Source: Dehalococcoidia bacterium (GTDB lineage: Bacteria; Chloroflexota; Dehalococcoidia; Dehalococcoidales; JAUXAP01). From it: a DNA stretch of 45,451 bases. Numbering within the stretch: position 1 is the stretch's first letter; the number at the start of each line of letters is the position of its first letter. The notes below the pieces were generated by a model. It saw only the letters and a program-made list of their open reading frames with translations. It had not been told where the DNA came from and made no database searches. The DNA lies in contig JAUXAP010000007.1 in NCBI GenBank assembly GCA_030619865.1, positions 1 through 45,451 of the forward strand, read 5' to 3'. A program made the position numbers and the translations under genes. This document shows, one piece after another, positions 24,580 through 33,311 of the stretch.

Positions 24580-26484
24580 TTATCTAAATCTCCAATTTGC
24601 GACTACCTCGTGTATTCTATGTAGGTATTTCTTTTGTAAATCATTGACTGCAACGTTGAAGGAGTCAATTTCCCTACCAGCAACTAAAGGGGCTTCAGCA
24701 CTTCCTAGTTTTCTTAGTGCCAGCACCCTACAAAATGCCTCCCCGACAAGTTCTGCTAAGATTACTTTTCCCTGCTCAGTCTCAACTCCCTCTAAATGTT
24801 CGCCAAAGTAATTTGCAACAACAGGGAACTTTGTATAGACCTTAATTTCTGCTGTGTCCTCTTTGTATTCTACCCGCTGTGGAGGATTAGGGGTTGGGTC
24901 TGGTGTAATGTCACGGATAAACCCTCCCTTCATTCCTCCACCCTTTCCCTGTTTCTTACTGAGCGGATGCACTTTGACATGTGTTATCGCTTTTTGCCCA
25001 TTCAACTCACAGTGTATATCGGTCTCTTCTTCATTGACTCTTCCAACTACCTTAAAAACACCATAGCATAAATTAGGGTGCCCCTTGGAACGCTGGTCAA
25101 GGCTAATATGCTGTGATAAAAGCTGAATATTCATGTTATCTGACCGTAAAGTCACTGTACTTCCAGTTAGCCTAACCAATTCCAACGGAGCATAAACCCC
25201 AAAAGACCGAGGTTTATCAGCCTCAATATATGCGTATCTTGGAAGTATGGTTAACTCGTCAATGGTCTCTGTTGGTTCAATAGACGGTTGCCATTCTTCA
25301 AATTCTTTTTTCGCTAATTCATTTAGCAGATTGCATAATTTCCTTAGCATTTTCTTTGTAGGTTCGGCTACCTCTTTTTTCTCTTTCCCTTTTTCTAGTT
25401 CTCTCTTTTTCTCTTGAATCAAAGGGTCTAAAACCTTTTCTATCATGCCTCCAATAGCTTGGCAATATTCGTGACGCCATTCAATTCCCCCACGATTGAA
25501 ATCGATTATCCCTGTTTCTCCTTGTCTGATTTTTTCCGATATTCCCTCGCAATAAGCTTCACCAAAGAAGTAAAAGGCAGCTGGGTCATTATCGTATCTA
25601 AAGAGTCGGTTATCTAAGATGGACGCCTCCGTTTTTATTAGAATTCCAGCTTTTGCAAATGGGTTTAGACGTGGTGAGTCTAGCGGCACAGAGCCCTCAG
25701 AAATTCTCAGCCTTATTGAATCACCATATTCCGCAAGTTTTAATTCTTTGTCATATACCACTTTGCCTTTCGTAGGCTCAAACAAGATGCTTATGTTGCT
25801 TCTCTTTATGTCCTTGCCCTTTTCGAAGCCTGCAAAGTGTAGAAGCACCTTTCTGTTCTCAGAAGAGGTTATCCCTCTCAAAGCATAATGATCTCGAATC
25901 TGCTCCTTTAGTTTATCGCACTCCGGGACTGTTATTTTCTCGTTGGTTACCCTTATTTTCACTAAAGTGCCATTCCCTTGCTCAATGCCCACACTGTGTC
26001 TTAACTCTGTAGAAGCATTTGGCACTTCTTCGCTTGGACACCACTTAGGTCTCCTTACTTTTTCATCCCACCACATCTTTGCTGCATTGAGGGTATTGTC
26101 CTTGATTGTATATATCTCTCCCTCTCCTAAAGCAATGATAGCTTCTTTTAACCCACGCCCAAACAATCCTCTGACAGTACGCCCTGCTTCAAATCCGCTT
26201 GTCTCTCCCGCAAACTCTACTGCTTTCTCTAACTTTTCTCTTGTCATACCCTCGGCGTAATCTCTCATCCAAAAATCCTTACACACTCCACCCTTTTGTC
26301 TAGTAACAAAAATTTCTATCTTGCCATTAGCTTCAATTCCCTGATCCTCAAGGCGCCTGTAGCTATCATCACAGTTAGTAACCAGTTCCACTGCTGCGTC
26401 AACAAGGCTCCTTATTGAAGCGTCAGCCGATTGCTTAGCAAATCTGGGATTCATAGGGAGTTCACGCTCTTGCTTAAATTCCAT
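24580..26484 (-). CDS. GHKL-fold ATPase (HSP90/gyrase B/MORC-like), unknown role
   Basis: The protein (634 residues from ATG 26484) starts with a GHKL ATP-binding domain. Its N box is ELVTNCDDS (33-41, Glu33, Asn37, Asp40), the G1 box MRDYAEGM (73-80) and the G2 box RGLFGRGLK (105-113). About 380 residues follow with no kinase, helicase or protease motif that I see. They include a charged helix (KKRELEKGKEKKEVAEPTKK) and, towards the C-terminus, a Gly/Pro-rich linker (KGGGMKGGF...PDPTPNPP). No membrane segment is present. AAGGAGGGG precedes the ATG, one base after the upstream gene's stop, so they are coupled. By eye the GC content is lower than in secA or polX. The overall type resembles ATPases found in DNA-handling or anti-phage systems, but no known system is recognised. 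Confidence 0.85.
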   Translation of the reverse strand: MEFKQERELPMNPRFAKQSADASIRSLVDAAVELVTNCDDSYRRLEDQGIEANGKIEIFVTRQKGGVCKDFWMRDYAEGMTREKLEKAVEFAGETSGFEAGRTVRGLFGRGLKEAIIALGEGEIYTIKDNTLNAAKMWWDEKVRRPKWCPSEEVPNASTELRHSVGIEQGNGTLVKIRVTNEKITVPECDKLKEQIRDHYALRGITSSENRKVLLHFAGFEKGKDIKRSNISILFEPTKGKVVYDKELKLAEYGDSIRLRISEGSVPLDSPRLNPFAKAGILIKTEASILDNRLFRYDNDPAAFYFFGEAYCEGISEKIRQGETGIIDFNRGGIEWRHEYCQAIGGMIEKVLDPLIQEKKRELEKGKEKKEVAEPTKKMLRKLCNLLNELAKKEFEEWQPSIEPTETIDELTILPRYAYIEADKPRSFGVYAPLELVRLTGSTVTLRSDNMNIQLLSQHISLDQRSKGHPNLCYGVFKVVGRVNEEETDIHCELNGQKAITHVKVHPLSKKQGKGGGMKGGFIRDITPDPTPNPPQRVEYKEDTAEIKVYTKFPVVANYFGEHLEGVETEQGKVILAELVGEAFCRVLALRKLGSAEAPLVAGREIDSFNVAVNDLQKKYLHRIHEVVANWRFR

Positions 26485-26485
26485 T

Positions 26486-27103
26486 TCACCCCTCCTTTTC
26501 AGACAAGGCTTGCCCACATGCTTCTAGGAAATCAAGCAATTTTACTTCATTATAATCACTAGCCAAATTTTCAGCATATTGGAAATTTTGTTTTAAAACC
26601 TCTAAAGGAGTCTCCAAAGTACATCGGAGAAGACCCCTTAACTCCATTTCGGCCACTGAAAAACCTTCTCTATCTTCTAAAAACCTCCTGAACGCAGCAC
26701 TTTCCTTTAGAAAATAAACAAGCGCTGTGTCAGCACCCCTAAGAGGTTTTGGGGTAGTTTTTCCAGCTATTCCTGAACTTACAAACAAGTGTTCTGTTTC
26801 CTCTGCTACCTTTTCACCAAATCTAGTGAGTGAAAATAGGGTCTTGATACCACCAACAACCCATCCTCTTTGACGGAGCGTCCTCACAGGACGGTCAAAC
26901 TTAAGGGAATCAGGCCATTGTGGATAGCGAGAAAAACCGAATGCTTTTGGGAACAAGGTAAAGCATTCTTTAACCAGTCGCTCAAATGAGCATCCCTCGC
27001 CGTTTCTAGTCACAGAGTAAATGCCAAAAACAATCAGATTCTCTTTCGGAATCCTATTATATTTCTCCTCAGGGAATGCACTCGCGAAATGGTCAGTATT
27101 CAT
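26486..27103 (-). CDS. Hypothetical protein, possible winged-helix domain, partner of the GHKL ATPase
   Basis: The protein has about 205 residues from ATG 27103. Its N-terminal half (ENLIVFGIYSV...SFERLVKECFTLFPKAFGF, then PVRTLRQRGWVVGG and LFSLTRFGEKVAEE) has the helix-helix-wing pattern of a winged-helix DNA- or protein-binding domain. The C-terminal half is helical, with LKESAAFRRFLEDREGFSVAEMELRGLLRC. The start is uncertain. ATG 27103 overlaps the upstream stop and has GAAGAGG directly beside it. ATG 27118 or 27151 would extend it. Its stop is one base from the ATPase start, so the two products probably work together. The winged-helix call is inferred from pattern only. Confidence 0.72.
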   Translation of the reverse strand: MNTDHFASAFPEEKYNRIPKENLIVFGIYSVTRNGEGCSFERLVKECFTLFPKAFGFSRYPQWPDSLKFDRPVRTLRQRGWVVGGIKTLFSLTRFGEKVAEETEHLFVSSGIAGKTTPKPLRGADTALVYFLKESAAFRRFLEDREGFSVAEMELRGLLRCTLETPLEVLKQNFQYAENLASDYNEVKLLDFLEACGQALSEKEG

Positions 27104-27284
27104 CCTCTTCAACACCATTCCAGCAATCAAGGTGACAAGCGTAGCGAACACAAGAGCCTTGAAAATCTAATTCATCACCCGACTTCCTTATTTCCCCTTC
27201 AGCTACAACAAGGATATTCTGCCTTTTCTTCATCGGTTCTCCACACTTATCACAGGTGGTAACGCCTAAATGAGCCTCCATCAT
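27093..27284 (-). CDS. Small zinc-finger-like protein directly downstream of secA
   Basis: The 63-residue protein contains CDKCGEPM (11-18), a hydrophobic strand NILVVAEGEI, and near the end GSCVRYACHLDCW. The CxxC...C...CHxxC pattern suggests one or two zinc sites, LIM-like in spacing. The start at ATG 27284 is set by a strong AGGAGG 6 bases upstream. A longer frame to 27332 runs into secA and is not used. It lies 13 bases after the secA stop, so it should share the secA transcript, and it overlaps the next gene. The function is unknown. Confidence 0.72.
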   Translation of the reverse strand: MMEAHLGVTTCDKCGEPMKKRQNILVVAEGEIRKSGDELDFQGSCVRYACHLDCWNGVEEDEY

Positions 27285-27297
27285 TGTGAGCCTCCTC

Positions 27298-29934
27298 TCA
27301 CCTTCCGCAGCAGTATTTGTATTTTTTGCCACTGCCGCAGGGGCAGGGGTCGTTGCGACCTATCTTCTTACCCTTAACCTTGAGCTTTTTACCAACCCTA
27401 CCACTTCCAGCGGCTACCTGAGCTGCCACCGGTGCCCTCCGTGGAGCCTCCGGTCGGGCAAGGCTGACATGAAATATAGTACGAGCCACATCATGCCGAA
27501 TAGTGTCCATCAGCACCTGAAATTGCTCATATCCTTTACGCTTATAGGCATCTATTGACTTTACCTGACGCAAAGTCTGCCATCCTGCCTCCAAGCGCAT
27601 ATGCTCCATATTAGTCAGGTGCTCCACCCACAGGTTGTCAATGTTGCGAAGCATTATCAGGCGCTCCAGCTGCCTCATACTATCGGCGCCCAACTCCTTC
27701 TCTCGCTGTTCATACATAGCCTCGGCTTGCTCAACTAGCTTATCTTCAATCTGCTTTGGCTTCATCTGGGAAAGAGCATTAGTGTTGAATGCTGGCGGTA
27801 AGGGAAAGATAGTGGAGACGTCAGCAACTAAGTTGGCTATATCCCCATTGCCACGCTCACACCCAGCATGAGCTGCCACCATACCCTGGATTTCCTCTCT
27901 AACCATTGACAGGATGTTTGCCTTCAGGTCAGCGCCACTTAGTATCTTTCCTCGCTCACCATAAATAAGCTCACGCTGCTTATTAACTACATCATCATAC
28001 TCCACCAGCTGCTTACGTATATCAAAATGGTAGCCTTCTACCCTGACCTGGGCACTTTCAATAGACCGGTTTACCAATCTATTCTCAATAGGGGTATCCT
28101 CACCCATACCCACCAACTCCATAAAGCCCTTAATTCGGTCACCGCCAAAACGGCGCATAACATCGTCCTCCAAAGACACATAGAAGCGAGAACTACCGGG
28201 GTCGCCCTGCCGCCCGGCTCTACCCCTGAGCTGGTTATCAATTCGTCTTGCCTCATGCCGCTCGGTGCCAATAATATGAAACCCGCCGAGTTCGACAATT
28301 TTCTCATGCTCCTGCTGCCACTCCTCCTCGTCTCTCCCTTCAGGGTTTCCACCCAGTATAATATCAACGCCACGCCCAGCCATATTGGTCGCCACAGTTA
28401 CCGCCCCTGGTCGCCCTGCCTGAGCGATGATACCAGCCTCTTTCTCATGGTGCTTAGCATTAAGTACCTGGGACGTGATACCCTTCCTCTTTAGCTGGTC
28501 ACTCAGCTCTTCCGATTTCTCAATTGATACGGTGCCGATTAGCACCGGTCGCCCTTCCCTGCTAAGCTGCTCCACTTCACGCACCACCGCCCGGAATTTA
28601 GCCTTCTCATCCTTGTAAATCTGGTCCGGGTGGTCTATACGGACCATTGGCTCATTGGTAGGAATAACCACTACCTCAAGCTTGTATATCTTGTAAAACT
28701 CCTCAGCCTCAGTCGCCGCCGTGCCGGTCATCCCGGCCAGCTTGTCATACATACGGAAGTAGTTCTGGACGGTAATGGTAGCAAATGTCCTAGTCTCCTG
28801 CCGAACTTTTACGTGTTCTTTGGCTTCTATTGCCTGATGCAATCCGTCTGAGTACCGACGGCCGAGCATTAACCGACCAGTGAACTCATCAACAATAACC
28901 ACTTCTCTATCCTTGGTAACCATATATTGTCGGTCTCGCTTATATAATTCCTTGGCATTAAGGGCATTTCTCAGGTGGCGCATCAGGTCAGCGTTAGCTG
29001 GGTCATAGAGGCTGGCTGACTTTAATAATCCTTCTCGCTTGAGCATTCTTTCCACATTGGCATAGCCGATGTCAGTAAATTCTACACTGCGCTCCTTTTC
29101 CTTAATTTCATAGTCTCGCCCTCTTTCAAGGCGAGGGGCAAGCCGGGCAAATACTTGATATCTCTGTGTTGCCTCTACATCAGGAGCGCTGATAATAAGC
29201 GGAGTACGTGCTTCATCAATAAGGAGGTTATCTACCTCATCGACAATGGCATAGTTTAACGGACGTTGAACACACTGGGAGGGGTCAACAACCATATTGT
29301 CCCGCAGGTAGTCAAACCCAAACTCACTACTGGTGCCATAGGTAATATCAGCCTCGTAAGCCTCACGGCGGGAGATAGGGCGAAAATGGTGCCACCGCTT
29401 CTCCCCTGAATCGAAGCTGGGGTCATAAAGTCGGGAGGGAGCACGCTCATCTGGCGCCTGCTGAGGATAACTACTGGCGACACTTACGCCTAAGGCGTGG
29501 TAGATAGGTGCCATCCAGTAGGGGTCTCGCCTAGCTAGGTAGTCATTAACTGTAACCAGGTGGCAGCCCCGACCGGTAAGGGAATTGAGGTAAAGGGAGA
29601 GAGTAGCCACCAGAGTTTTACCCTCACCAGTCTTCATCTCAGCTATTTTGCCCTGGTGAAGGACAATGCCCCCCATCAACTGGACATCGAAGTGACGCTG
29701 CTCTATGGTGCGCTTAGCCGCCTCACGAACAGCAGCAAAAGCCTCAGGCAGAAGCTCATCAAGCGAACTACCAGCTTTAAGCCGCGCCTTAAACTCATCA
29801 GTCTTGCCCCGAAGCTCAGCATCAGTGAGCCGCTCAAATTCAGGCTCCAGCACATTTATTTCATCTACTATTGGCTGTAGCCGCTTCAGCTCCTTCTCAT
29901 TAGAATCAACAAGAATACCTAACCATTTGAACAT
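27298..29934 (-). CDS. secA: Preprotein translocase ATPase SecA
   Basis: The 878-residue protein has the full SecA layout: DEAD-like motor with Walker A MKTGEGKT (about 98-105) and VDEVDNLLIDEA, preprotein cross-linking region, second motor domain with MAGRGVDIILGGN and QLRGRAGRQGDPGSS, helical scaffold, and a C-terminal zinc tail (CPCGSGKKYKYCC). It drives protein export through SecYEG. The ATG follows AGGGGTGAG and lies 9 bases after prs. SecA is essential, so the genes behind it are likely to be transcribed constitutively. Confidence 0.97.
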   Translation of the reverse strand: MFKWLGILVDSNEKELKRLQPIVDEINVLEPEFERLTDAELRGKTDEFKARLKAGSSLDELLPEAFAAVREAAKRTIEQRHFDVQLMGGIVLHQGKIAEMKTGEGKTLVATLSLYLNSLTGRGCHLVTVNDYLARRDPYWMAPIYHALGVSVASSYPQQAPDERAPSRLYDPSFDSGEKRWHHFRPISRREAYEADITYGTSSEFGFDYLRDNMVVDPSQCVQRPLNYAIVDEVDNLLIDEARTPLIISAPDVEATQRYQVFARLAPRLERGRDYEIKEKERSVEFTDIGYANVERMLKREGLLKSASLYDPANADLMRHLRNALNAKELYKRDRQYMVTKDREVVIVDEFTGRLMLGRRYSDGLHQAIEAKEHVKVRQETRTFATITVQNYFRMYDKLAGMTGTAATEAEEFYKIYKLEVVVIPTNEPMVRIDHPDQIYKDEKAKFRAVVREVEQLSREGRPVLIGTVSIEKSEELSDQLKRKGITSQVLNAKHHEKEAGIIAQAGRPGAVTVATNMAGRGVDIILGGNPEGRDEEEWQQEHEKIVELGGFHIIGTERHEARRIDNQLRGRAGRQGDPGSSRFYVSLEDDVMRRFGGDRIKGFMELVGMGEDTPIENRLVNRSIESAQVRVEGYHFDIRKQLVEYDDVVNKQRELIYGERGKILSGADLKANILSMVREEIQGMVAAHAGCERGNGDIANLVADVSTIFPLPPAFNTNALSQMKPKQIEDKLVEQAEAMYEQREKELGADSMRQLERLIMLRNIDNLWVEHLTNMEHMRLEAGWQTLRQVKSIDAYKRKGYEQFQVLMDTIRHDVARTIFHVSLARPEAPRRAPVAAQVAAGSGRVGKKLKVKGKKIGRNDPCPCGSGKKYKYCCGR

Positions 29935-29943
29935 AACTCACCC

Positions 29944-30882
29944 CTACTCAAACATAGCTCCTATGGATTTTCCAGTGTGGATGCGATGAATAGCTTCACC
30001 TAACAAGGGTGCCATAGGCAAAACAGTAATCTTATCCAATTTCTTATCGCCGGTAACAGGAATAGTATCAGTAACAGCCACTTCTTTAACCGGGCATGAG
30101 CCTATCCTCTTGATAGCCGAACCAGAGAATACCGGGTGGGTACAGCAGGCATATACCTCCTTAGCTCCCTGCTCCATCAAGGTAGAGACAGTATTTATCA
30201 GCGAACCGGCGGTGTCTATTTCGTCGTCAACGGTAAGAGCCACCTTGCCTTCCACTTCGCCAATAACATTTAGTGTCTCAATCTGACCAGCATTACCAAC
30301 CCGTCTCTTTTCCATAATAGCCAATGGGGCATTTAGCTTAGCTGCCAGGTCTCGTGCTCGTTTGGAAATGCCTATATCAGTAGCAACTACAACCAGGTTA
30401 TCAAAAGCTCTCTCTTTGAAATAATCACTTAATAAGTAAAGGGCGGTCAGTTCGTCAACGGGTATGTTAAAGAAGCCTTGAATCTGCTCGGCGTGCAAAT
30501 CCACGGTCAGCACTCGATTAGCCCCAGCCACAGTAACCAAGTCAGCCACCAGCCTAGCCGTTATCGGTACCCGGGGCTGGTCTTTCTTATCAGTGCGGCC
30601 ATAGCCATAATAAGGAATCACAGCAGTAATACGCCCAGCTGATGCCCTCTTTAAAGCATCAATCATAATCAATAGCTCAACCAAACTCTTATTGACTGGG
30701 GAACTGAGAGGCTGAATAACAAAGGTATCTCTCTCACGGACATTCTCCAGAATACGAACAAAGATATTCTCATTACTAAACTCAAAGACTTCACACTTGC
30801 CCAGTGGGATACCCAGGTATTCAGTAACTGCCTGCGCTAAGGCAGGATGGGCATTACCGGTAAATACCTTTAACTCATCCAT
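29944..30882 (-). CDS. prs: Ribose-phosphate pyrophosphokinase
   Basis: The 312-residue protein has the class I PRPP synthetase motifs: YGYGRTDKKDQPR (about 93-105), the signature DLHAEQIQGFFNIPVD (about 127-142), a VATDIGISKRA flag region, and the PRPP loop TVDDEIDTAGSL (about 214-225). It makes PRPP for nucleotides, His, Trp and NAD. A GGAGG lies 9 bases before the ATG. It is the first gene of the minus-strand run prs-secA. Confidence 0.96.
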   Translation of the reverse strand: MDELKVFTGNAHPALAQAVTEYLGIPLGKCEVFEFSNENIFVRILENVRERDTFVIQPLSSPVNKSLVELLIMIDALKRASAGRITAVIPYYGYGRTDKKDQPRVPITARLVADLVTVAGANRVLTVDLHAEQIQGFFNIPVDELTALYLLSDYFKERAFDNLVVVATDIGISKRARDLAAKLNAPLAIMEKRRVGNAGQIETLNVIGEVEGKVALTVDDEIDTAGSLINTVSTLMEQGAKEVYACCTHPVFSGSAIKRIGSCPVKEVAVTDTIPVTGDKKLDKITVLPMAPLLGEAIHRIHTGKSIGAMFE

Positions 30883-30927
30883 TAGCTATTACCTCCATTA
30901 AATACAGTCTTAACCTACGTCTTTAAC

Positions 30928-30933
30928 ATTATA
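30928..30933 (-). promoter_or_regulatory. Extended -10 promoter of the prs-secA run
   Basis: TATAAT on the minus strand is preceded by TGC, an extended -10 element that can work without a good -35 box. No clear -35 hexamer is seen 17 bases upstream. It lies about 45 bases from the prs start. Confidence 0.5.
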
Positions 30934-30965
30934 GCACTATTGTTTATCTACCTCACCCTCTTTAA

Positions 30966-30994
30966 TTGACTTGACATATTAGCCGTGCTATCAT
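30966..30994 (+). promoter_or_regulatory. Promoter of the uracil-DNA glycosylase gene
   Basis: TTGACT (30966-30971) and TATCAT (30989-30994) are 17 bases apart, giving a transcript start about 13 bases before the ATG at 31014. A second TTGACA at 30971-30976 overlaps but lacks a -10 box at the right distance except a weak TAAACA. Confidence 0.5.
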
Positions 30995-31013
30995 AAACAA
31001 AAGGCTAGAACGT

Positions 31014-31616
31014 ATGTCACCACTGAGTGAGCTTTATGAAGAAATCGCACTCTGCCAACAGTGTGAAATAGCTAAATACCGAACCAAGATAGTGCCTGGT
31101 GAAGGGGCAGAGGATGCTGATATAATGTTTATCGGTGAGGCGCCAGGCTGGCACGAAGACCAACAAGGGCGTCCCTTTGTTGGTCCAGCGGGACAATATC
31201 TAGACCAGCTGCTTGCTTCTATCAATTTAAAGCGCGAGCAGGTTTATATTGCCAATGTAATTAAGTGCCGTCCGCAAGGAAACCGCGACCCCTTACCTAC
31301 CGAAATACGTAACTGCCGTAAATGGCTAGAGCGCCAGATTGAGTTAATCCGTCCCAAGATGATTGTAACCTTGGGGCGTTACTCTATGGCAATGTTCTTT
31401 CCGGGCAAGAGCATAAGCAAGATTCATGGTACAGCTCAGAAGCAGGACAACGCTATCTACTATGCTATGTATCACCCAGCAGCGGCTCTTCATCAGCAAA
31501 GTTTGCGCCAGACGATAGAGACCGATATGCACAAAATTCCCTCACTCCTAGCCCAGGCAGAAAGTATGACCGAAGCCGAGCAACAGCCACAGCAATTAAA
31601 TATGTTTGAGGTTTGA
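31014..31616 (+). CDS. Uracil-DNA glycosylase, family 4 (iron-sulfur type)
   Basis: This 200-residue protein has the four cluster cysteines of family 4 UDGs (Cys14, Cys17, Cys85, Cys101), the active-site motif GEAPGWHEDQQGRPFVG (41-57) and the MYHPAA motif near 154-159. It removes uracil from DNA. The last residues QLNMF (194-198) closely match the QLxLF beta-clamp-binding motif, suggesting it docks on the replication clamp. It overlaps the frame of the next gene, so it is probably translated with RNase J. Confidence 0.93.
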   Translation: MSPLSELYEEIALCQQCEIAKYRTKIVPGEGAEDADIMFIGEAPGWHEDQQGRPFVGPAGQYLDQLLASINLKREQVYIANVIKCRPQGNRDPLPTEIRNCRKWLERQIELIRPKMIVTLGRYSMAMFFPGKSISKIHGTAQKQDNAIYYAMYHPAAALHQQSLRQTIETDMHKIPSLLAQAESMTEAEQQPQQLNMFEV

Positions 31617-31621
31617 AGATT

Positions 31622-33280
31622 ATGGCTAAACCAAGGCTCAGAGTAATCCCTCTCGGTGGGCTAAACGAAATCGGCAAGAATATGATGGCGATGGAATATG
31701 AAGACGACATTATCGTCATTGATGCCGGTCTTATGTTCCCCAAGGAAGAAATGCTAGGTATTGACCTGGTAATCCCTGATATCAACTACCTGCTGGAGAA
31801 ACGAGAAAAGGTAAGAGGCATAATCATTACCCACGGTCATGAGGACCATATTGGTGCTCTACCCTATCTGTTGCCTCAGCTTAATGTGCCTGTCTATTCA
31901 ACAAAGCTTACCCGAGGGCTTATCTCAGTCAAGCTTAAAGAGCGAAAGGCATTATCAGGAGCTAACCTTAAGGTTATACCTCCTGGCAGCCAGTTCATCC
32001 TTGGGAAATTCAAGATTGCGTTCTTCCCTGTTTGCCATAGCATACCTGACGCAGTAGGTCTAATCATACATACTCCCATTGGCACCATAGTTCACAGTGG
32101 GGATTTCAAGCTTGACTATACCCCAGTTAGCGGCAAACCAACTGACCTATCACGGTTGGCTCAACTAGGTGCCCAAGGGATTTTGCTCCTCCTTTCCGAC
32201 TCTACCTATGCTGAACTACCTGGCTACACTCCCTCAGAAAGGGTGGTTGGCGAAACCCTGGACCACATTATGGCTAATGCCCCAGGCAGGGTGATTATAA
32301 CTACCTTTTCATCATTGGTTTCCCGCATCCAGCAGGTTATTGATTCAGCAGCTAAACACCAGCGCCGGGTCTTTATTCTCGGACGCAGCATGACTGATAC
32401 GGTTCGCATGACATTAGAGCTGGGCTATCTTAATGCTCCTGACGGGGTACTGGCTCGGCTTGATGAACTTAAAGGTATGCCTCATGACAAAATTGCCTTT
32501 GTTACTACCGGGAGCCAGGGAGAGCCTACCTCAGCTCTGGTCCGTATAGCCAATCGAGACCACCGCCAACTTCACATAGTTCGTGGAGATACGGTAGTCC
32601 TTTCAGCGACCCCCGTCCCAGGCAATGAAGCTCTAGTCAACAGAACCGTGGACAACCTTTTTAAGCAAGGGGCCCAGGTGCTATACAGTAAGGTGGAACA
32701 GGTGCATGTCCATGGGCACGGTAGTCAAGAAGAGCTAAAACTGCTGCTAAACTTAGTCAAGCCAAAATTCTTTATGCCTATCCATGGCGAATATCGTCAC
32801 TTGAGCCTTCACGCTAAACTAGCCCAATCGGTAGGCATTCCAAAGGAAAACATCTTCGTGCTGGAAGACGGAGATATCCTTGAGCTCAACCCACAGGCAG
32901 CCAAGATATCAGGCAGGATTACTGCAGGCAATGTGTATGTCGATGGTCTGAGCGTGGGTGATATCGGCAGTGTTGTTCTCCGTGATAGAAGGATGCTGTC
33001 AAAGGATGGAATGGTAGTAGTGATTATTGCTATCAACAGGCAAACCGGCAAACTGGTGGGGCGTCCTGATATTGTATCACGAGGTTTTGTTGATACCAGA
33101 GAGTCCAAAGATATGCTGGATGAGAGTCGCGACCTAGTAGCCCGAGCCCTAGACCATGGTCGTAACCGTCCTGCCGATTGGGGCTTTATCAATACTAAGG
33201 TTAGAGATACTTTGCATAAATTTTACTACGAGCAGACTAAACGCCGACCTATGATTCTTCCTTTTATGGTAAAGGTATAG
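31622..33280 (+). CDS. rnj: Ribonuclease J
   Basis: The protein (about 552 residues) starts MAKPRLRVIPLGGLNEIGKN and has the metal site HGHEDH (71-76), a typical RNase J N-terminus, the beta-CASP domain, HVHGHGSQEEL, and the C-terminal domain ending in RRPMILPFMVKV. RNase J processes and degrades mRNA and rRNA from the 5' end or internally. ATG 31622 fits the family start. An upstream in-frame TTG at 31613 adds three residues. It is 5 bases after the UDG stop. Confidence 0.95.
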   Translation: MAKPRLRVIPLGGLNEIGKNMMAMEYEDDIIVIDAGLMFPKEEMLGIDLVIPDINYLLEKREKVRGIIITHGHEDHIGALPYLLPQLNVPVYSTKLTRGLISVKLKERKALSGANLKVIPPGSQFILGKFKIAFFPVCHSIPDAVGLIIHTPIGTIVHSGDFKLDYTPVSGKPTDLSRLAQLGAQGILLLLSDSTYAELPGYTPSERVVGETLDHIMANAPGRVIITTFSSLVSRIQQVIDSAAKHQRRVFILGRSMTDTVRMTLELGYLNAPDGVLARLDELKGMPHDKIAFVTTGSQGEPTSALVRIANRDHRQLHIVRGDTVVLSATPVPGNEALVNRTVDNLFKQGAQVLYSKVEQVHVHGHGSQEELKLLLNLVKPKFFMPIHGEYRHLSLHAKLAQSVGIPKENIFVLEDGDILELNPQAAKISGRITAGNVYVDGLSVGDIGSVVLRDRRMLSKDGMVVVIIAINRQTGKLVGRPDIVSRGFVDTRESKDMLDESRDLVARALDHGRNRPADWGFINTKVRDTLHKFYYEQTKRRPMILPFMVKV

Positions 33281-33311
33281 CTTCAAAGCATTAGGTTCAC
33301 TAAGGAGTTAT

